This document shows positions 17,916 to 27,335 of a stretch of 64,000 nt of DNA, in pieces. Source of the stretch: Caballeronia sp. NK8 (GTDB lineage Bacteria; Pseudomonadota; Gammaproteobacteria; Burkholderiales; Burkholderiaceae); assembly GCF_018408855.1 (NCBI RefSeq), contig NZ_AP024323.1:1302001-1366000 (forward strand). The letters run 5' to 3'. How positions within the stretch are numbered: position 1 is the first letter of the stretch; every line of letters starts with the position of its first letter. Position numbers and translations under genes: made by a program. Below the pieces are notes generated by a model. The model was not told where the DNA came from. It was given only the letters and a program-made list of their open reading frames with translations, and did no database searches.

Positions 17916-18841
17916 GCTTTCGCGTCGCGATCATGACCGATGAAACCGGCTGGCACACCGGCCGCCTTAAAAAAGCGTTCCGCGCGCGCGACGTGGAAGC
18001 GCGTTGCGTCGATCTCGCCGCATGCCGCATCGACACGACATGGAAGCCACACGGCCTCGCGATTCCCGGCTTCGGCCACACGCTGCCCGACGCGGCGTTC
18101 GTGCGCGGCATCGCGGGCGGCACGTTCGAGCAGGTCACGTTGCGGCTCGGCATATTGCACGCGCTGCGCGAATCCGGCGTGCCCGTCTATAACGATGCGC
18201 GCGCGATCGAGCGCAGCGTCGACAAGTCGATGACGAGCTTTCTGCTCAACCGCTACGGCGTGCCGACGCCCGCCACATGGGCGGGCGAGTCGCCTGCGCA
18301 TGCGCGGCGCGTGCTGATGCGCGAGGCGGCGGCGGGCCGGCAAGTCGTCATGAAGCCGCTTTTCGGCTCGCAGGGCAAGGGCCTGATGAAGCCCGGCGTG
18401 AGCCTGCCGCCGCTCGAAGCCTTTAGTCAGGTCGCGTATCTGCAGCGTTTCGTCGATGCGGGCGAACCCGGCTTCGACTGGCGCGTGCTCGTGATCGGCG
18501 GCCAGGCGGTGGCGGCGATGAAGCGCGTCGGCGGCGAGGACTGGATTCACAACTTCGCGCGCGGCGCACGCTGCGAGCCGGCGCAACCGTCGCCCGCGCT
18601 CGCGGACATCGCCGTGCGCGCGACGGCGGCGCTCGGGCTCGACTACGCGGGCGTCGATCTGATCGCGGCGGAAGGCGGGCGGCCCGTGGTGCTCGAAGTG
18701 AACGGCGTTGCGGCGTGGCGCGGGCTGCAATCCGTGACGACGCTCGATATCGCGGCGCTGCTCGTCGACGATCTGCTCGATCGCAAGTGTCGCGCATCGA
18801 AGGGCGCGCTCGCGCTCGCCAGCGGCGATGAACGCGTTTGA
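17912..18841 (+). CDS. RimK-like ATP-grasp ligase of the H4MPT cluster
   Basis: A 309-residue protein with a RimK-type ATP-grasp fold: RSVDKSMTSFLLNRYGVPTP, VMKPLFGSQGKGL, then VVLEVNGVAAWRGLQ. RimK-like enzymes include the glutamate ligase MptN, which adds the tail residue of methanopterin-type cofactors, so a similar step is plausible here. It begins within the mch stop (ATGA) and overlaps the next gene by 14 bp. Confidence 0.83.
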   Translation: MSFRVAIMTDETGWHTGRLKKAFRARDVEARCVDLAACRIDTTWKPHGLAIPGFGHTLPDAAFVRGIAGGTFEQVTLRLGILHALRESGVPVYNDARAIERSVDKSMTSFLLNRYGVPTPATWAGESPAHARRVLMREAAAGRQVVMKPLFGSQGKGLMKPGVSLPPLEAFSQVAYLQRFVDAGEPGFDWRVLVIGGQAVAAMKRVGGEDWIHNFARGARCEPAQPSPALADIAVRATAALGLDYAGVDLIAAEGGRPVVLEVNGVAAWRGLQSVTTLDIAALLVDDLLDRKCRASKGALALASGDERV

Positions 18842-19700
18842 CGCGCCTCGTGCCGAACGCGCCCGCACGGCATTCCTGCGCGCGTGCCGGCTCGATGTCG
18901 AAACCATGAAGCCGGGCAACGTGAGCATCGCAAGCGCGGGGCACGGCATGACGTCGGCGCAATTCATCGCGAGCGCGGGCACGGCGGCGGCGGGCCTCTT
19001 CACGCCGGGCGCACGCGTGGGCGCGCGCATTCTCGACGCCGTGCGCCGCACGTTCGATGCGGTCGGCTGCAACACGAATCTCGGCATCGTGCTGCTCGCC
19101 GCGCCCTTGTGCGCCGCGCTCGAAAGCTTCGATGCGAGCGAACCGGTCGATGCACGACGCTGGCATGCGGCGACGCAACGCGTGCTCGCCGAGCTCGATA
19201 TCGACGATGCGCGGCTCGCCTATCGCGCGATCGCGCTCGCCAATCCGGGCGGCCTGGGCGACGCGCCCGAGCAACCGGTGCACGCGCCGCCGACCGTCAG
19301 CTTGCGCGCGGCGATGGCGCTCGCGGCGGATCGCGACAGCATCGCGCGTCAATACGAGAACGGTTTCGCCGATATCTTCGGCACGGGCCTCGACGCGGCC
19401 GGCGCGATCGGTCCGGAAACGGAGCATCGCGCGATGCTCGATGCGTTCCTGGGCTTCCTCGCCACGTGGCCGGACTCGCACATAGTGCGCAAGCAAGGCG
19501 CGGCGGTGGCGCAAAGTGTCACGCGCGATGCGGCGATGCATCGCGCGAACTGGCGCGCGGCGGGACGTCCTGCGGCATCTGCCGCGCTCGATGCGTGGGA
19601 TGCCGGATTGAAGGCGCGCGGCATCAATCCGGGCACGAGCGCGGACCTCGCGGTGGCGACGCTCTTCGTTGCGCTGATGACTTCATCGATGAATGCATGA
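18828..19700 (+). CDS. CitG/MdcB-like protein (triphosphoribosyl-dephospho-CoA synthase family)
   Basis: A 290-residue helical protein with the family motifs KPGNVS (residues about 26-31), GCNTNLGIVLLAAPL and INPGTSADL. Classical members make the prosthetic group of citrate or malonate lyase/decarboxylase, but no such enzyme is encoded here. Homologues occur in H4MPT clusters, so a phosphoribosyl-transfer step in cofactor synthesis is a reasonable inference. Last gene of the operon that starts at 13690. Confidence 0.85.
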   Translation: MNAFDAPRAERARTAFLRACRLDVETMKPGNVSIASAGHGMTSAQFIASAGTAAAGLFTPGARVGARILDAVRRTFDAVGCNTNLGIVLLAAPLCAALESFDASEPVDARRWHAATQRVLAELDIDDARLAYRAIALANPGGLGDAPEQPVHAPPTVSLRAAMALAADRDSIARQYENGFADIFGTGLDAAGAIGPETEHRAMLDAFLGFLATWPDSHIVRKQGAAVAQSVTRDAAMHRANWRAAGRPAASAALDAWDAGLKARGINPGTSADLAVATLFVALMTSSMNA

Positions 19701-19723
19701 AGTCTGCCCGCGCGAACAAAAAA

Positions 19724-19740
19724 TTGGCACGGAACATGTT
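19724..19740 (+). promoter_or_regulatory. Candidate sigma-54 promoter of fae
   Basis: TTGGCACG, a perfect -24 element, is followed after exactly 4 bases by ATGTT at -12 (consensus TTGCW, so GC is GT here). The predicted start is near 19752, about 120 bases before fae. The sequence lies in the only sizeable gap upstream of fae. Confidence 0.5.
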
Positions 19741-19872
19741 AGGAAGTTCGCGGTTGAGCGGTCGCATCGGAAAGTCCGGTCGAACGCGAGCCTTGCGCGG
19801 CTTTGAGTCTTACCGTCGCGAGTCGAGAGCAAGTCGCTAGTCCCGAGAACCACACATCACTGGAGGAACAGC

Positions 19873-20382
19873 ATGGCCAAGATCAACCGCGTCCTGGTAG
19901 GAGAGTCGCTCGTCGGCGATGGCAACGAGGTCGCACACATCGACTTGATCATCGGACCGCGAGGTTCCGCTGCCGAGACGGCGTTCTGCCACGCGCTCAC
20001 GAACAACAAGGATGGCTTCACGTCGCTGCTCGCCGTGGTCGCACCGAATCTGATGACCAAGCCGAACACGATTCTCTTCAATAAAGTGACGATCAAGGGC
20101 GCCAAGCAGGCCGTGCAGATGTTCGGCCCGGCGCAGCGCGCGGTCGCGATGGCGGTGGCCGACAGCGTGGAAAGCGGCGTCATTCCCGCCGATGAAGCCG
20201 ACGATCTGTTCATTTGCGTCGGCGTGTTCATCCACTGGGAGGCGGATGACGACCAGAAGATTCACGATTACAACTATCAGGCGACGAAGGAATCGATTGC
20301 GCGCGCGGTGGCGGGCGAGCCGTCGGCGCAGGAGGTAGTATCGAAGAAGGGCTCGATGTCGCATCCGTTCTCACCGAGCTGA
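19873..20382 (+). CDS. fae: Fae, formaldehyde-activating enzyme
   Basis: A 169-residue protein nearly identical in pattern to methylotroph Fae: [19 protein letters not shown] with the catalytic His at residue 22 (His17 in the usual numbering), then [32 protein letters not shown] and [10 protein letters not shown]. It speeds condensation of formaldehyde with H4MPT. A strong GGAGG precedes the ATG by 6 bp, and a hairpin with a T run follows, so fae is probably its own transcript. Confidence 0.97.
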   Translation: MAKINRVLVGESLVGDGNEVAHIDLIIGPRGSAAETAFCHALTNNKDGFTSLLAVVAPNLMTKPNTILFNKVTIKGAKQAVQMFGPAQRAVAMAVADSVESGVIPADEADDLFICVGVFIHWEADDDQKIHDYNYQATKESIARAVAGEPSAQEVVSKKGSMSHPFSPS

Positions 20383-20390
20383 AACCGTGT

Positions 20391-20426
20391 GGCCGGTGCG
20401 TACGTGCTGGTGTGCCGGCCGTTTTT
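20391..20426 (+). terminator. Rho-independent terminator after fae
   Basis: GGCCGG pairs with CCGGCC across an 18-base loop region, followed directly by GTTTTT. It lies 8 bp after the fae stop. Confidence 0.65.
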
Positions 20427-20452
20427 CATTTCATGACCATGAGGCTTATCGC

Positions 20453-20842
20453 ATGACCCCACGTTGCTGCGCGTTGACGGTGCTCACCTGCCTCTCGCTG
20501 ATTTCGCCGCTTTCGATCGCCGCGACGGGTGGCGGGGGCGCTGACGCGCCCGCCAGGACTCACGATTATCCGACCGAAGGACGCGTGGAATACGTGCTCG
20601 GATGCATGGACGACAATGGGCACGATTTCGCCAACGTCTATAAGTGCTCGTGTGCGATCGACAAGATCGCGAAGGTGCTTACTTATGATGATTACGTCGA
20701 GCAATCGACGTTTTCGAAATATGCGACGTTGGGTGGGGAGGGGGGAGCGGAGTTTCGGGTCGATCGCGCGAAGGCGCAGACCAAGCGGTATCGGGATTTG
20801 CAGAAGGATGCGTTCAAGGCCTGCGGCATCAAGGGGAAGTGA
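20453..20842 (+). CDS. Small exported cysteine-containing protein
   Basis: A 129-residue protein with a signal peptide (about residues 1-23). It has a conserved-looking block with three cysteines, GCMDDNG then YKCSCAID, followed by a charged C-terminus ending in KACGIKGK. No heme motif or enzyme signature is present. The start MTPRCC was chosen as the beginning of the signal peptide. It lies between fae and palindromic element copy 3. Its function is unknown to me; a periplasmic role linked to C1 metabolism is inferred only from position. Confidence 0.7.
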   Translation: MTPRCCALTVLTCLSLISPLSIAATGGGGADAPARTHDYPTEGRVEYVLGCMDDNGHDFANVYKCSCAIDKIAKVLTYDDYVEQSTFSKYATLGGEGGAEFRVDRAKAQTKRYRDLQKDAFKACGIKGK

Positions 20843-20860
20843 GGTAGTCGGCTTGGGGTT

Positions 20861-21480
20861 GTTGTCGCTGGATCCCGTTATCGCATCGGTCTATTAGCAC
20901 TGCCCCTGTGCGGGGCGGCAGTCACTTTCTTTGCTGCTGCAAAGAAAGTAACCAAAGAAAGCAGCTCGAGACGCCCGCGGTCACACGCAATTTGAGTATC
21001 CTTCTCCTCGCTCGTGGCACTCAGTAGCGAGTGCCCTCACAGGCCACATCGGGCTTGGACCGCGCACGGTCTGTCACATCGCACCGCTCGCGTGGCTGGT
21101 TCAGCACGAAATAGCTCCGGCCCGCTTCGCGGCCGACCGGTCAATCGGGTCTGCGTGTGCTTCTGCGCTTCTCTTTTCTCGTCGGTTTCCCTTGCAGACC
21201 CCACGGCAGCGCGTAGCGCTGTGCCGAAGCTATTTCGTGCTGAACCGGCGCGCTCAAACGACTAGCTTGTCAGACCGTGCGCGGTCCAAGCCCGGTTAGA
21301 CCTACGAGGGCACTCGCTACACAGGCCACGATCAACGAGAAGAACACCCAAATTGCGTGTGACCGCGGGCGTCTCGAGCTGCTTTCTTTGCCTACTTTCT
21401 TTGCAGCAGCAAAGAAAGTAGGTGCCGCCCCGCACAGGGGCAACGCCAATAGACCGACACGATCACGGGATCCGGCGAAA
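20861..21480. repeat. Long palindromic intergenic element, copy 3
   Basis: Same architecture as copy 2. It lies between two convergent genes, 18 bp after one stop and 12 bp from the other. The hairpin of its right arm (about 21390-21422) is a variant in which the three outer base pairs are changed on both sides, giving a perfect 14-bp stem. Confidence 0.93.
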
Positions 21481-21492
21481 AACCAAAACCAA

Positions 21493-21915
21493 TCACTCCG
21501 GCACATACCCCCTGCCGATCCAGGCAAGACTAACCTGCGCCCCCTTCCGGGCATCGGAATCCACCAACCGTCGCCGTTCGATCACAACCCCCACCGCATC
21601 GACATCATCGAACTTGGCTGGCTTGGCCAGCGTCACCCTGACCCAGTGCGCCCCGAAATCCGCGATAAGCATCTGCGCGATGCGTTCCGCGAGCGCCTCG
21701 AGCAACTGCAACCCATGCGACGCGAGAAGCCCATGAATCGCTTCCCGCACTGCCGCATAATTCACCGTATCCTCGATCCTGTCCGTCGCGCACGCGCGCA
21801 GAAACGGCACACCGATGGCAAGGCTCATCCGCACCGTCTGCGGATCATGCAACTCGCTCTTGTCGATGCCGATGACCGTCTGCCCGGTGAGTCCTTCGAT
21901 ATACACGACATCCAT
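21493..21915 (-). CDS. Dihydroneopterin aldolase (FolB-like)
   Basis: A 140-residue FolB-fold protein: MDVVYIEGLTGQTVIGID, then DTVNYAAVREAIHGLLASHGLQLLEALAERIA, the usual dimer-core pattern. It releases glycolaldehyde from dihydroneopterin. Here it more likely serves methanopterin than folate synthesis, given its neighbours. The start at 21915 was chosen because homologues begin just before the IEGL segment; a longer frame to 22059 exists. Confidence 0.83.
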   Translation of the reverse strand: MDVVYIEGLTGQTVIGIDKSELHDPQTVRMSLAIGVPFLRACATDRIEDTVNYAAVREAIHGLLASHGLQLLEALAERIAQMLIADFGAHWVRVTLAKPAKFDDVDAVGVVIERRRLVDSDARKGAQVSLAWIGRGYVPE

Positions 21916-22335
21916 CGCACCGGCGGAACCGCCAGGTTGCGCCGCAACATGAACAGCTTCGCGAATCGGTTCGAATCGGCCCATATGCCTGTCGCCGCGC
22001 ACAGCGGCCCCGTGAAAGAGAACCCGGCGCCCATCGCCGAATCCATCTGTAAGCAGCAAGCAAAAAACGGGCGCGTTTGTGCATCTCTATGCGACTCCTT
22101 ATTGAATCGATGCGTCATAGGATGTAAAGTTTTTGAGAACCGGGCCGGATCGGGTCGCAGACAGCACCTGAAACACCCCGACTACCCGGCCACGAGGCGC
22201 GCCTGCGAGCGGAACAGCGAGACATCCGCACCAGGCAGCACAGCCGCAGCGCCAGCGTAAAACACAACAGATACGGCGCCGGACGGCCGCGCGATCCCCG
22301 CGCACCGGAATGCGGCGCAACGGAGACTTGCCCCC
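21916..22335. other. Intergenic region between divergent folB-like and activator genes
   Basis: About 420 bp with no recognisable gene. It includes a short AT-richer stretch near 22075-22140 that could hold promoters. I see no exact-spacing sigma-54 element and no clear inverted repeat. Confidence 0.5.
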
Positions 22336-24414
22336 ATGTCGTCGCTTGCTGACGTAGACACGCATGTCCGGGAAGTGCTGAACATCGTCAATAATCCGCT
22401 GGCCGCACGCCGCGCCAGCGATTCGGTCGCGCAATCGTGGCTGCGGTGCCTCACGGAATTCAGGCTCGATCCCGGCCGCTTCGTCATGCCGCCCGTGCTC
22501 ACGCAGCACGAACTGAACGACCGCCGCGAAGCCGCGAGCGATCTCATCGCGTGCTCGAAGCTCGAAATGACGACGCTGTATCAGCAGCTCGCCGATCCGG
22601 AACTCGCCGTCGTGCTCGTCGATGCGGACGGGGTCATCGTGCATCAGGTGTCGTCGGTGCCGTTCGGCGAAGCCGTCGCCGCCGACGGTCTGCGCGTCGG
22701 CGCGCTGTGGAGCGAACGCGAGGCAGGCACCAACGGCATGGGCACGTGCCTCATCGAGCGCGACTGCATCGCCGTATGCCAGCACGAACATTTCTATCCG
22801 CGCTATACGTCGCTCACATGCTCGGCCGCGCCGATCTTCGACGAGCGCGGCACGGTCGTCGGCGTGCTCGACGTGACGAGCCGCTCGAAGCTCCTGCAGC
22901 AGCATTCGCTCGTACTCGTCGGGATGTCGCGGCAGATGATCGAAAATCGTCTGATCGATGCGCGCTACCGGCACGCGAACATGATCCACTTTCATAGCCG
23001 GCCCGAGTTCGTCGGCACCCTGCACGCGGGCAAGCTCGCGGTCAGCGACGAAGGCGTCGTGCTCGCGGCGAGCCGCAGCGCGCTCTTTCAGCTCGACCTG
23101 CGCTCGCCCGCCGAGTTGTGCGGCAAGCGCATCGAGGAGGCGTTCAACGCGACGCTCGAAGACATGATCGCGCGCAGCATCCGCGGCTCGTTCCATCCGG
23201 TGACGGTCTATAGCGCAAAGGCGAACAGCCGCTTCTTCCTCACGGCGCAGACGCCGCGCGATGGCACGAGCGGCACGACGCGCATCCTCATGAACGATCC
23301 GGTCTCGCGTGATCTGTCCGCGCCGGGCGCGCGCGCCAAAGCGCCGAAGAAGGACATGCGCGAGCCCGCCGCGACCGGACGTCTCGACAAACTCGCGCAT
23401 CTGGAATTCGGCGATCCGCGCATGGCCTCGCAGATCCAGCTCGCGGCACGCGTGATCCAGCGCAAGATCCCGATCATCCTGCGCGGACAAACCGGCACCG
23501 GCAAGGAAGTCTTCGCCAACGCGCTGCACAGCATCAGCCCGAACGGCACGGGTCCGTTCGTCGCGGTGAACTGCGCGTCGCTGCCGGAGAATCTGATCGA
23601 AAGCGAATTGTTCGGCTATCGCGCGGGGGCGTTCACGGGCGCGCAGCGTGAAGGCCGGCGCGGCAAGATCGTGCAGGCAAATGGCGGCACGCTCTTTCTC
23701 GATGAAATCGGCGATATGCCGCTCACGCTGCAGGCGCGTCTGCTGCGCGTGCTCGAAGAACACGAGGTGACGCCGCTCGGCGCGGAAACCACCGTCAAGG
23801 TGGACTTTCAGCTGATCAGCGCGAGTCACCGCAATCTCATCGAACTCGTGCAGACGGGCATGTTCCGCGAGGACCTGTACTACCGCCTGAACGGCATCGA
23901 GATCAACCTGCCGCCGCTGCGCGAACGCGCCGATGCGCTCGCGCTCATCGGTCATATTCTCGAAACCGAATCCGACGAACCGCCCGCGCTCTCCGCCGAA
24001 GCGCGGCAGGCGCTGCTCGCGTATCCGTGGCCGGGCAATATCCGTCAGTTGCGTCATGTGCTGCAAATGGCGATCGCGCTCTGCGACGGGCCTGAAATCC
24101 GCTGCGCGCATCTGCCGCCGGAGATCGTCAACGGCGCGGGCACGACGACCACCGCGACCCGCGCGCCGAGTCCCGCCGCGAGCACGCCGCTCGCACATCT
24201 CGCCGAAGACGCCGACACCTCGTCGCTCAACGCAATCCAGGTCAAGGAACGCGAGACCGTGCTGCAGCTGCTCGACGAGCATCGCTGGAACGTGAGCAAT
24301 GTGGCGAAGGTGCTCGGCATCAGCCGCAACACGCTGTATCGGAAGATGCATCGTCTGCATATTCGCCTGTCGCACGATACGCCTGCATCCGACAACCCCG
24401 CATCCGACGCATGA
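22336..24414 (+). CDS. Sigma-54-dependent activator of the AcoR type
   Basis: A 692-residue enhancer-binding protein. The N-terminus has a GAF-like sensor (about 60-200; AGTNGMGTCLIE). The AAA+ domain (about 355-580) has Walker A GQTGTGKE near 382, the sigma-54 contact loop GAFTGA near 430 and Walker B LFLDEIGD near 454. The end is a Fis-type HTH (about 650-680; NVSNVAKVLGISRNTLYRK). It should activate sigma-54 promoters in response to a small molecule. Its place among H4MPT genes, overlapping dmrB by 4 bp, and the sigma-54-like sites nearby suggest it controls C1 genes. Confidence 0.93.
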   Translation: MSSLADVDTHVREVLNIVNNPLAARRASDSVAQSWLRCLTEFRLDPGRFVMPPVLTQHELNDRREAASDLIACSKLEMTTLYQQLADPELAVVLVDADGVIVHQVSSVPFGEAVAADGLRVGALWSEREAGTNGMGTCLIERDCIAVCQHEHFYPRYTSLTCSAAPIFDERGTVVGVLDVTSRSKLLQQHSLVLVGMSRQMIENRLIDARYRHANMIHFHSRPEFVGTLHAGKLAVSDEGVVLAASRSALFQLDLRSPAELCGKRIEEAFNATLEDMIARSIRGSFHPVTVYSAKANSRFFLTAQTPRDGTSGTTRILMNDPVSRDLSAPGARAKAPKKDMREPAATGRLDKLAHLEFGDPRMASQIQLAARVIQRKIPIILRGQTGTGKEVFANALHSISPNGTGPFVAVNCASLPENLIESELFGYRAGAFTGAQREGRRGKIVQANGGTLFLDEIGDMPLTLQARLLRVLEEHEVTPLGAETTVKVDFQLISASHRNLIELVQTGMFREDLYYRLNGIEINLPPLRERADALALIGHILETESDEPPALSAEARQALLAYPWPGNIRQLRHVLQMAIALCDGPEIRCAHLPPEIVNGAGTTTTATRAPSPAASTPLAHLAEDADTSSLNAIQVKERETVLQLLDEHRWNVSNVAKVLGISRNTLYRKMHRLHIRLSHDTPASDNPASDA

Positions 24415-25010
24415 CGCAACCCACGCCTGCCCGCCGGCTCGACGAGTTCAAGCCCGACGCGCGCTTCGCGTGGTGCGTGACCGGCTCCGGTCACATGCTG
24501 GAGGAATCGATCGCGCTCGCGCTGCGTCTGCCCGGCGTCGATCTGTTTCTTTCCGCCGCCGGCGAGGAAGTGCTGCCGCTCTATGGCTGGACGCTCGCGA
24601 AGCTGCGCGAGCGCTTCAAGGTGTTTCGCGACAACAGCGCGAGCAGCGTGCCCGTCGGCATGATCTATGGCGGCGAATATCACACGGTCGTGATCGCGCC
24701 CGCGACGAGCAATACCGTCGCCAAATGCGCGTTCGGCATCTCCGATACTTTGCCCACCAATCTCTATGCGCAAGCCGGCAAGCAATGCGTGCCGGGCATC
24801 GTGTTCGCCTGCGATACCGCACCGTCCGTCATCACGCACGCCCCGAAGGAATGGGTCGAAGTGAGGCCGCGCGCAATCGAGTTCGAGAACGTCGAGCGGC
24901 TCGCGCGTTTCGCGCACACCACCGTGGCCCGCTCGCTCGAGGATCTCGAAGCCGCGCTCGATCAACGCCTGTCGGACCTGCAGCTCGCATGGAACACATC
25001 GTCTTCCTGA
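24411..25010 (+). CDS. dmrB: DmrB-like dihydromethanopterin reductase (flavoprotein)
   Basis: A 199-residue flavoprotein of the archaeal AfpA/DmrB type: RFAWCVTGSGHMLEES near the start, then VVIAPATSNTVAKCAFGISDTLPTNLYAQAG in the middle (FMN site). A Paraburkholderia DmrB homologue reduces dihydromethanopterin to tetrahydromethanopterin, the last step of cofactor synthesis, so this call is well supported by family and context. It overlaps the activator gene by 4 bp and the next gene by 22 bp. Confidence 0.85.
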   Translation: MTQPTPARRLDEFKPDARFAWCVTGSGHMLEESIALALRLPGVDLFLSAAGEEVLPLYGWTLAKLRERFKVFRDNSASSVPVGMIYGGEYHTVVIAPATSNTVAKCAFGISDTLPTNLYAQAGKQCVPGIVFACDTAPSVITHAPKEWVEVRPRAIEFENVERLARFAHTTVARSLEDLEAALDQRLSDLQLAWNTSSS

Positions 25011-26389
25011 CCGGCCGGCTCGCGCAATTGAGCCTTCAGCAAGTGCTCGAGAGCATCGCGCCCGTCGCGAAGAAATCGCCCTTTACGTGGGAAGTTCGCG
25101 AGATCGGCCTGCAGGTCGCGGGACTGATGACCGCCGACATGGTGCGCCGGCGCGTCGCCGTTCCTCTGACCGAAGGCACGAGCCGCATGATCCTGCCCGG
25201 CCGATGCCGCGGCGATCTCGATGCCCTCACCGCGCACTACGGCGTGAAGGTCGAGCGCGGTCCCGAGGAAGTGAAAGACCTGCCGCAGTTCTTCGGGCGC
25301 GAGGCGCGGCATGTCGATCTGTCGCGCTACGAGACGGAGATCTTTGCGGAAATCGTCGATGCGCCGCGACTCGATCTCGACGGCATCGCGGCGCGCGCGC
25401 GCGAATATAAGAGACAAGGCGCGGATGTGATCGACATCGGTTGCCTGCCCGAGACGGCGTTTCCACATCTCGAAGACGCCGTGATGATGCTGAAGGAGCA
25501 AGGCTATCGCGTGAGCGTCGATTCGATGCGCGATGAAGAACTCGTGCGCGGCGGGCGCGCGGGCGCGGATTACGTGATGAGCCTAAACATCGATACGTTA
25601 TGGATTGCTGATGAAATCGCCTCGACGCCAATATTGGTGCCGCGCGAACCCGCGGATGTCGCCTCGCTCGACAGCGCGATCGACGCACTGACGAAGCGCG
25701 GCCGCGCCTTTCTCGCCGATCCGATTCTCGATCCGATTCCGTTCGGGCTCGCGGCGTCCATCGCGCGCTATGTGTCCTTGCGCGAGCGCTATCCCGATGT
25801 TCCGATCATGATGGGCGTCGGCAACGTGACCGAACTGACCGAGGCGGACACGAGCGGCATCAACGCGGTGCTGTTCGGCATGGCAGCCGAGTTGCGGGTG
25901 GCCGCCGTGCTGACGACGTCGGTGAGCCTGCACGCGCGGCGCGCGGTTCGCGAAGCCGATGTCGCGCGCCGCGTGATGCATGCCGCGCGCGAAACGCAGA
26001 CGCTGCCCAAGGGCATTTCAGGCGATCTGTCGGCGCTGCATGCGAAGCGGCCGTTTCCCTACGATGCCGACGAAATCGGCGTATTCGCCGCTGCGGTGCG
26101 CGATCCGAATTTTCGCGTGCAAGTCTCGGCGGATGGCATTCATGTCTATAACCGCGATGGACATCACGTCGCCGTCGATCCGTTCGCGCTGTATCCGGAA
26201 CTCAAGGTCGAGAACGACGGCGGCCATGCGTTTTATCTCGGCGTGCAGCTCGCGCGCGCGGAAATCGCGTGGCAACTGGGCAAGCGCTTCGATCAGGATC
26301 AGCCGCTCGACTGGGGATGCGAGGTCGATCGGCCAGACGACGATCTGATGGCGTGGCATGCGCCGGGAAGCACGAAGCAGAAAAGCTAG
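24989..26389 (+). CDS. Dihydropteroate synthase-like protein (DUF6513 plus DHPS-like domain)
   Basis: A 466-residue protein. The N-terminal part (MEHIVFLTGRLAQLSL to about residue 130) is DUF6513-like. The rest resembles a dihydropteroate synthase TIM barrel (GADVIDIGCLPET, VSVDSM). It is proposed in methylotrophs and methanogens to join the pterin to beta-RFA phosphate in methanopterin synthesis. The ATG at 24989 was chosen because the much longer frame from 24299 overlaps two genes. Its stop overlaps the convergent thioredoxin gene. Confidence 0.85.
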   Translation: MEHIVFLTGRLAQLSLQQVLESIAPVAKKSPFTWEVREIGLQVAGLMTADMVRRRVAVPLTEGTSRMILPGRCRGDLDALTAHYGVKVERGPEEVKDLPQFFGREARHVDLSRYETEIFAEIVDAPRLDLDGIAARAREYKRQGADVIDIGCLPETAFPHLEDAVMMLKEQGYRVSVDSMRDEELVRGGRAGADYVMSLNIDTLWIADEIASTPILVPREPADVASLDSAIDALTKRGRAFLADPILDPIPFGLAASIARYVSLRERYPDVPIMMGVGNVTELTEADTSGINAVLFGMAAELRVAAVLTTSVSLHARRAVREADVARRVMHAARETQTLPKGISGDLSALHAKRPFPYDADEIGVFAAAVRDPNFRVQVSADGIHVYNRDGHHVAVDPFALYPELKVENDGGHAFYLGVQLARAEIAWQLGKRFDQDQPLDWGCEVDRPDDDLMAWHAPGSTKQKS

Positions 26390-26934
26390 GCCTTCCATTT
26401 GATCGAGCAGCCGAGCGCCGGGTATTGCTGCTCGGGCGCTTCGCCGTGCTGCGCTATCGAGCGCATCGCTTCGAGCAGATCGCGGCGCGCATCGGGCAGC
26501 GCTTCCTTGCGCGAGGCGTCGATGCGGCCGCGATATTTCAATCGCGAGTCCCGGTCGAAGCCGAAGCATTCCGGCGTGCATACCGCGCCGTAGGCGCGCG
26601 CGATTTCCTGCGTCTCGTCATGCAGATAGGGGAACGGGAGATTCCATTCCTGCGTGACTGCAATCATGCGGTCGAAGGCGTCGTCGGTGTAGACGCTCGC
26701 GTCGTTCGAATTGATGCCCGCCATGTTGATGCCGATGTCCTTCAGCGCGCGCGCGTCGCGAATCAGGTTCGGCATCGCGGTTTTCACGTAGGGACAGTGA
26801 TTGCATATGAACACGATGACGAGACCGTTTTTGCCTTTCAGCGAATCGAGCATGTAGGTCTGGCCGTCGGTCGCGGGCAGCGTGAATGCGGATGCTGTCG
26901 CGCCGAGTTCTGCGGTTGGCGATTCGGTGGGCAT
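26386..26934 (-). CDS. Thioredoxin-like peroxiredoxin-family protein
   Basis: A 182-residue AhpC/TSA-like thioredoxin fold with the redox motif CNHCPYV (near residues 44-50), a VCTPECFGFD segment, and a C-terminal GCSIKWK. These cytoplasmic proteins of unclear substrate are widespread in proteobacteria. It is transcribed toward the DHPS-like gene and overlaps it by 4 bp. It has no evident link to C1 metabolism. Confidence 0.85.
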   Translation of the reverse strand: MPTESPTAELGATASAFTLPATDGQTYMLDSLKGKNGLVIVFICNHCPYVKTAMPNLIRDARALKDIGINMAGINSNDASVYTDDAFDRMIAVTQEWNLPFPYLHDETQEIARAYGAVCTPECFGFDRDSRLKYRGRIDASRKEALPDARRDLLEAMRSIAQHGEAPEQQYPALGCSIKWKA

Positions 26935-27032
26935 GAGATAGCTCCCAATTTTTTGGCTTGGCCGTTCGGCATATTGGCGGGTCAGTCGGACTCCGTTAGC
27001 ATGAAGGCTCTTTTTAGTTATCCGGAGTAATC

Positions 27033-27335
27033 GTGTATATCTTTAGTGTCGAAGAAGCGCAGAAAGATCTGCAGAAGCTGTTGGAACTCGTAGCGGACGG
27101 GAAGGATGTGGCTATCGGTGGCGAGCGTCCGGTGTTACTGCTCAAGGTACGGTCGGTCAGGAATTTCGATAACGACCATCCTGACGCCACTGGTTCGATC
27201 ATCGTGTTCGACCCCGAAGACGAGAGCGCCTTCGAGGATGAATCCTTCAAGCCCTTGCCCGATGACATCATCGAACAGATGGTCAACGGTCCAATTTTTC
27301 CGGAAGAAATCAACGTCATCCAAGAGAGCCGATGA
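27033..27335 (+). CDS. Type II antitoxin (Phd/YefM-like)
   Basis: A 100-residue acidic protein. Its first 35 residues (MYIFSVEEAQKDLQKLLELVADGKDVAIGGERPVLLL in pattern) resemble the Phd/YefM DNA-binding fold, and the acidic tail would wrap the toxin. It overlaps the PIN toxin gene by 4 bp, which is the usual arrangement. It probably represses the pair. Confidence 0.75.
   Translation: MYIFSVEEAQKDLQKLLELVADGKDVAIGGERPVLLLKVRSVRNFDNDHPDATGSIIVFDPEDESAFEDESFKPLPDDIIEQMVNGPIFPEEINVIQESR

Noticed and set aside
22099..24375. 758-codon open frame antisense to the sigma-54 activator
   Set aside because: Codon-position mirror of a real gene in GC-rich DNA; arginine/histidine-rich and without recognisable domains.
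24299..24988. Long upstream extension of the DHPS-like gene
   Set aside because: It overlaps two supported genes (activator and dmrB) in another frame, and the conserved protein starts at 24989.
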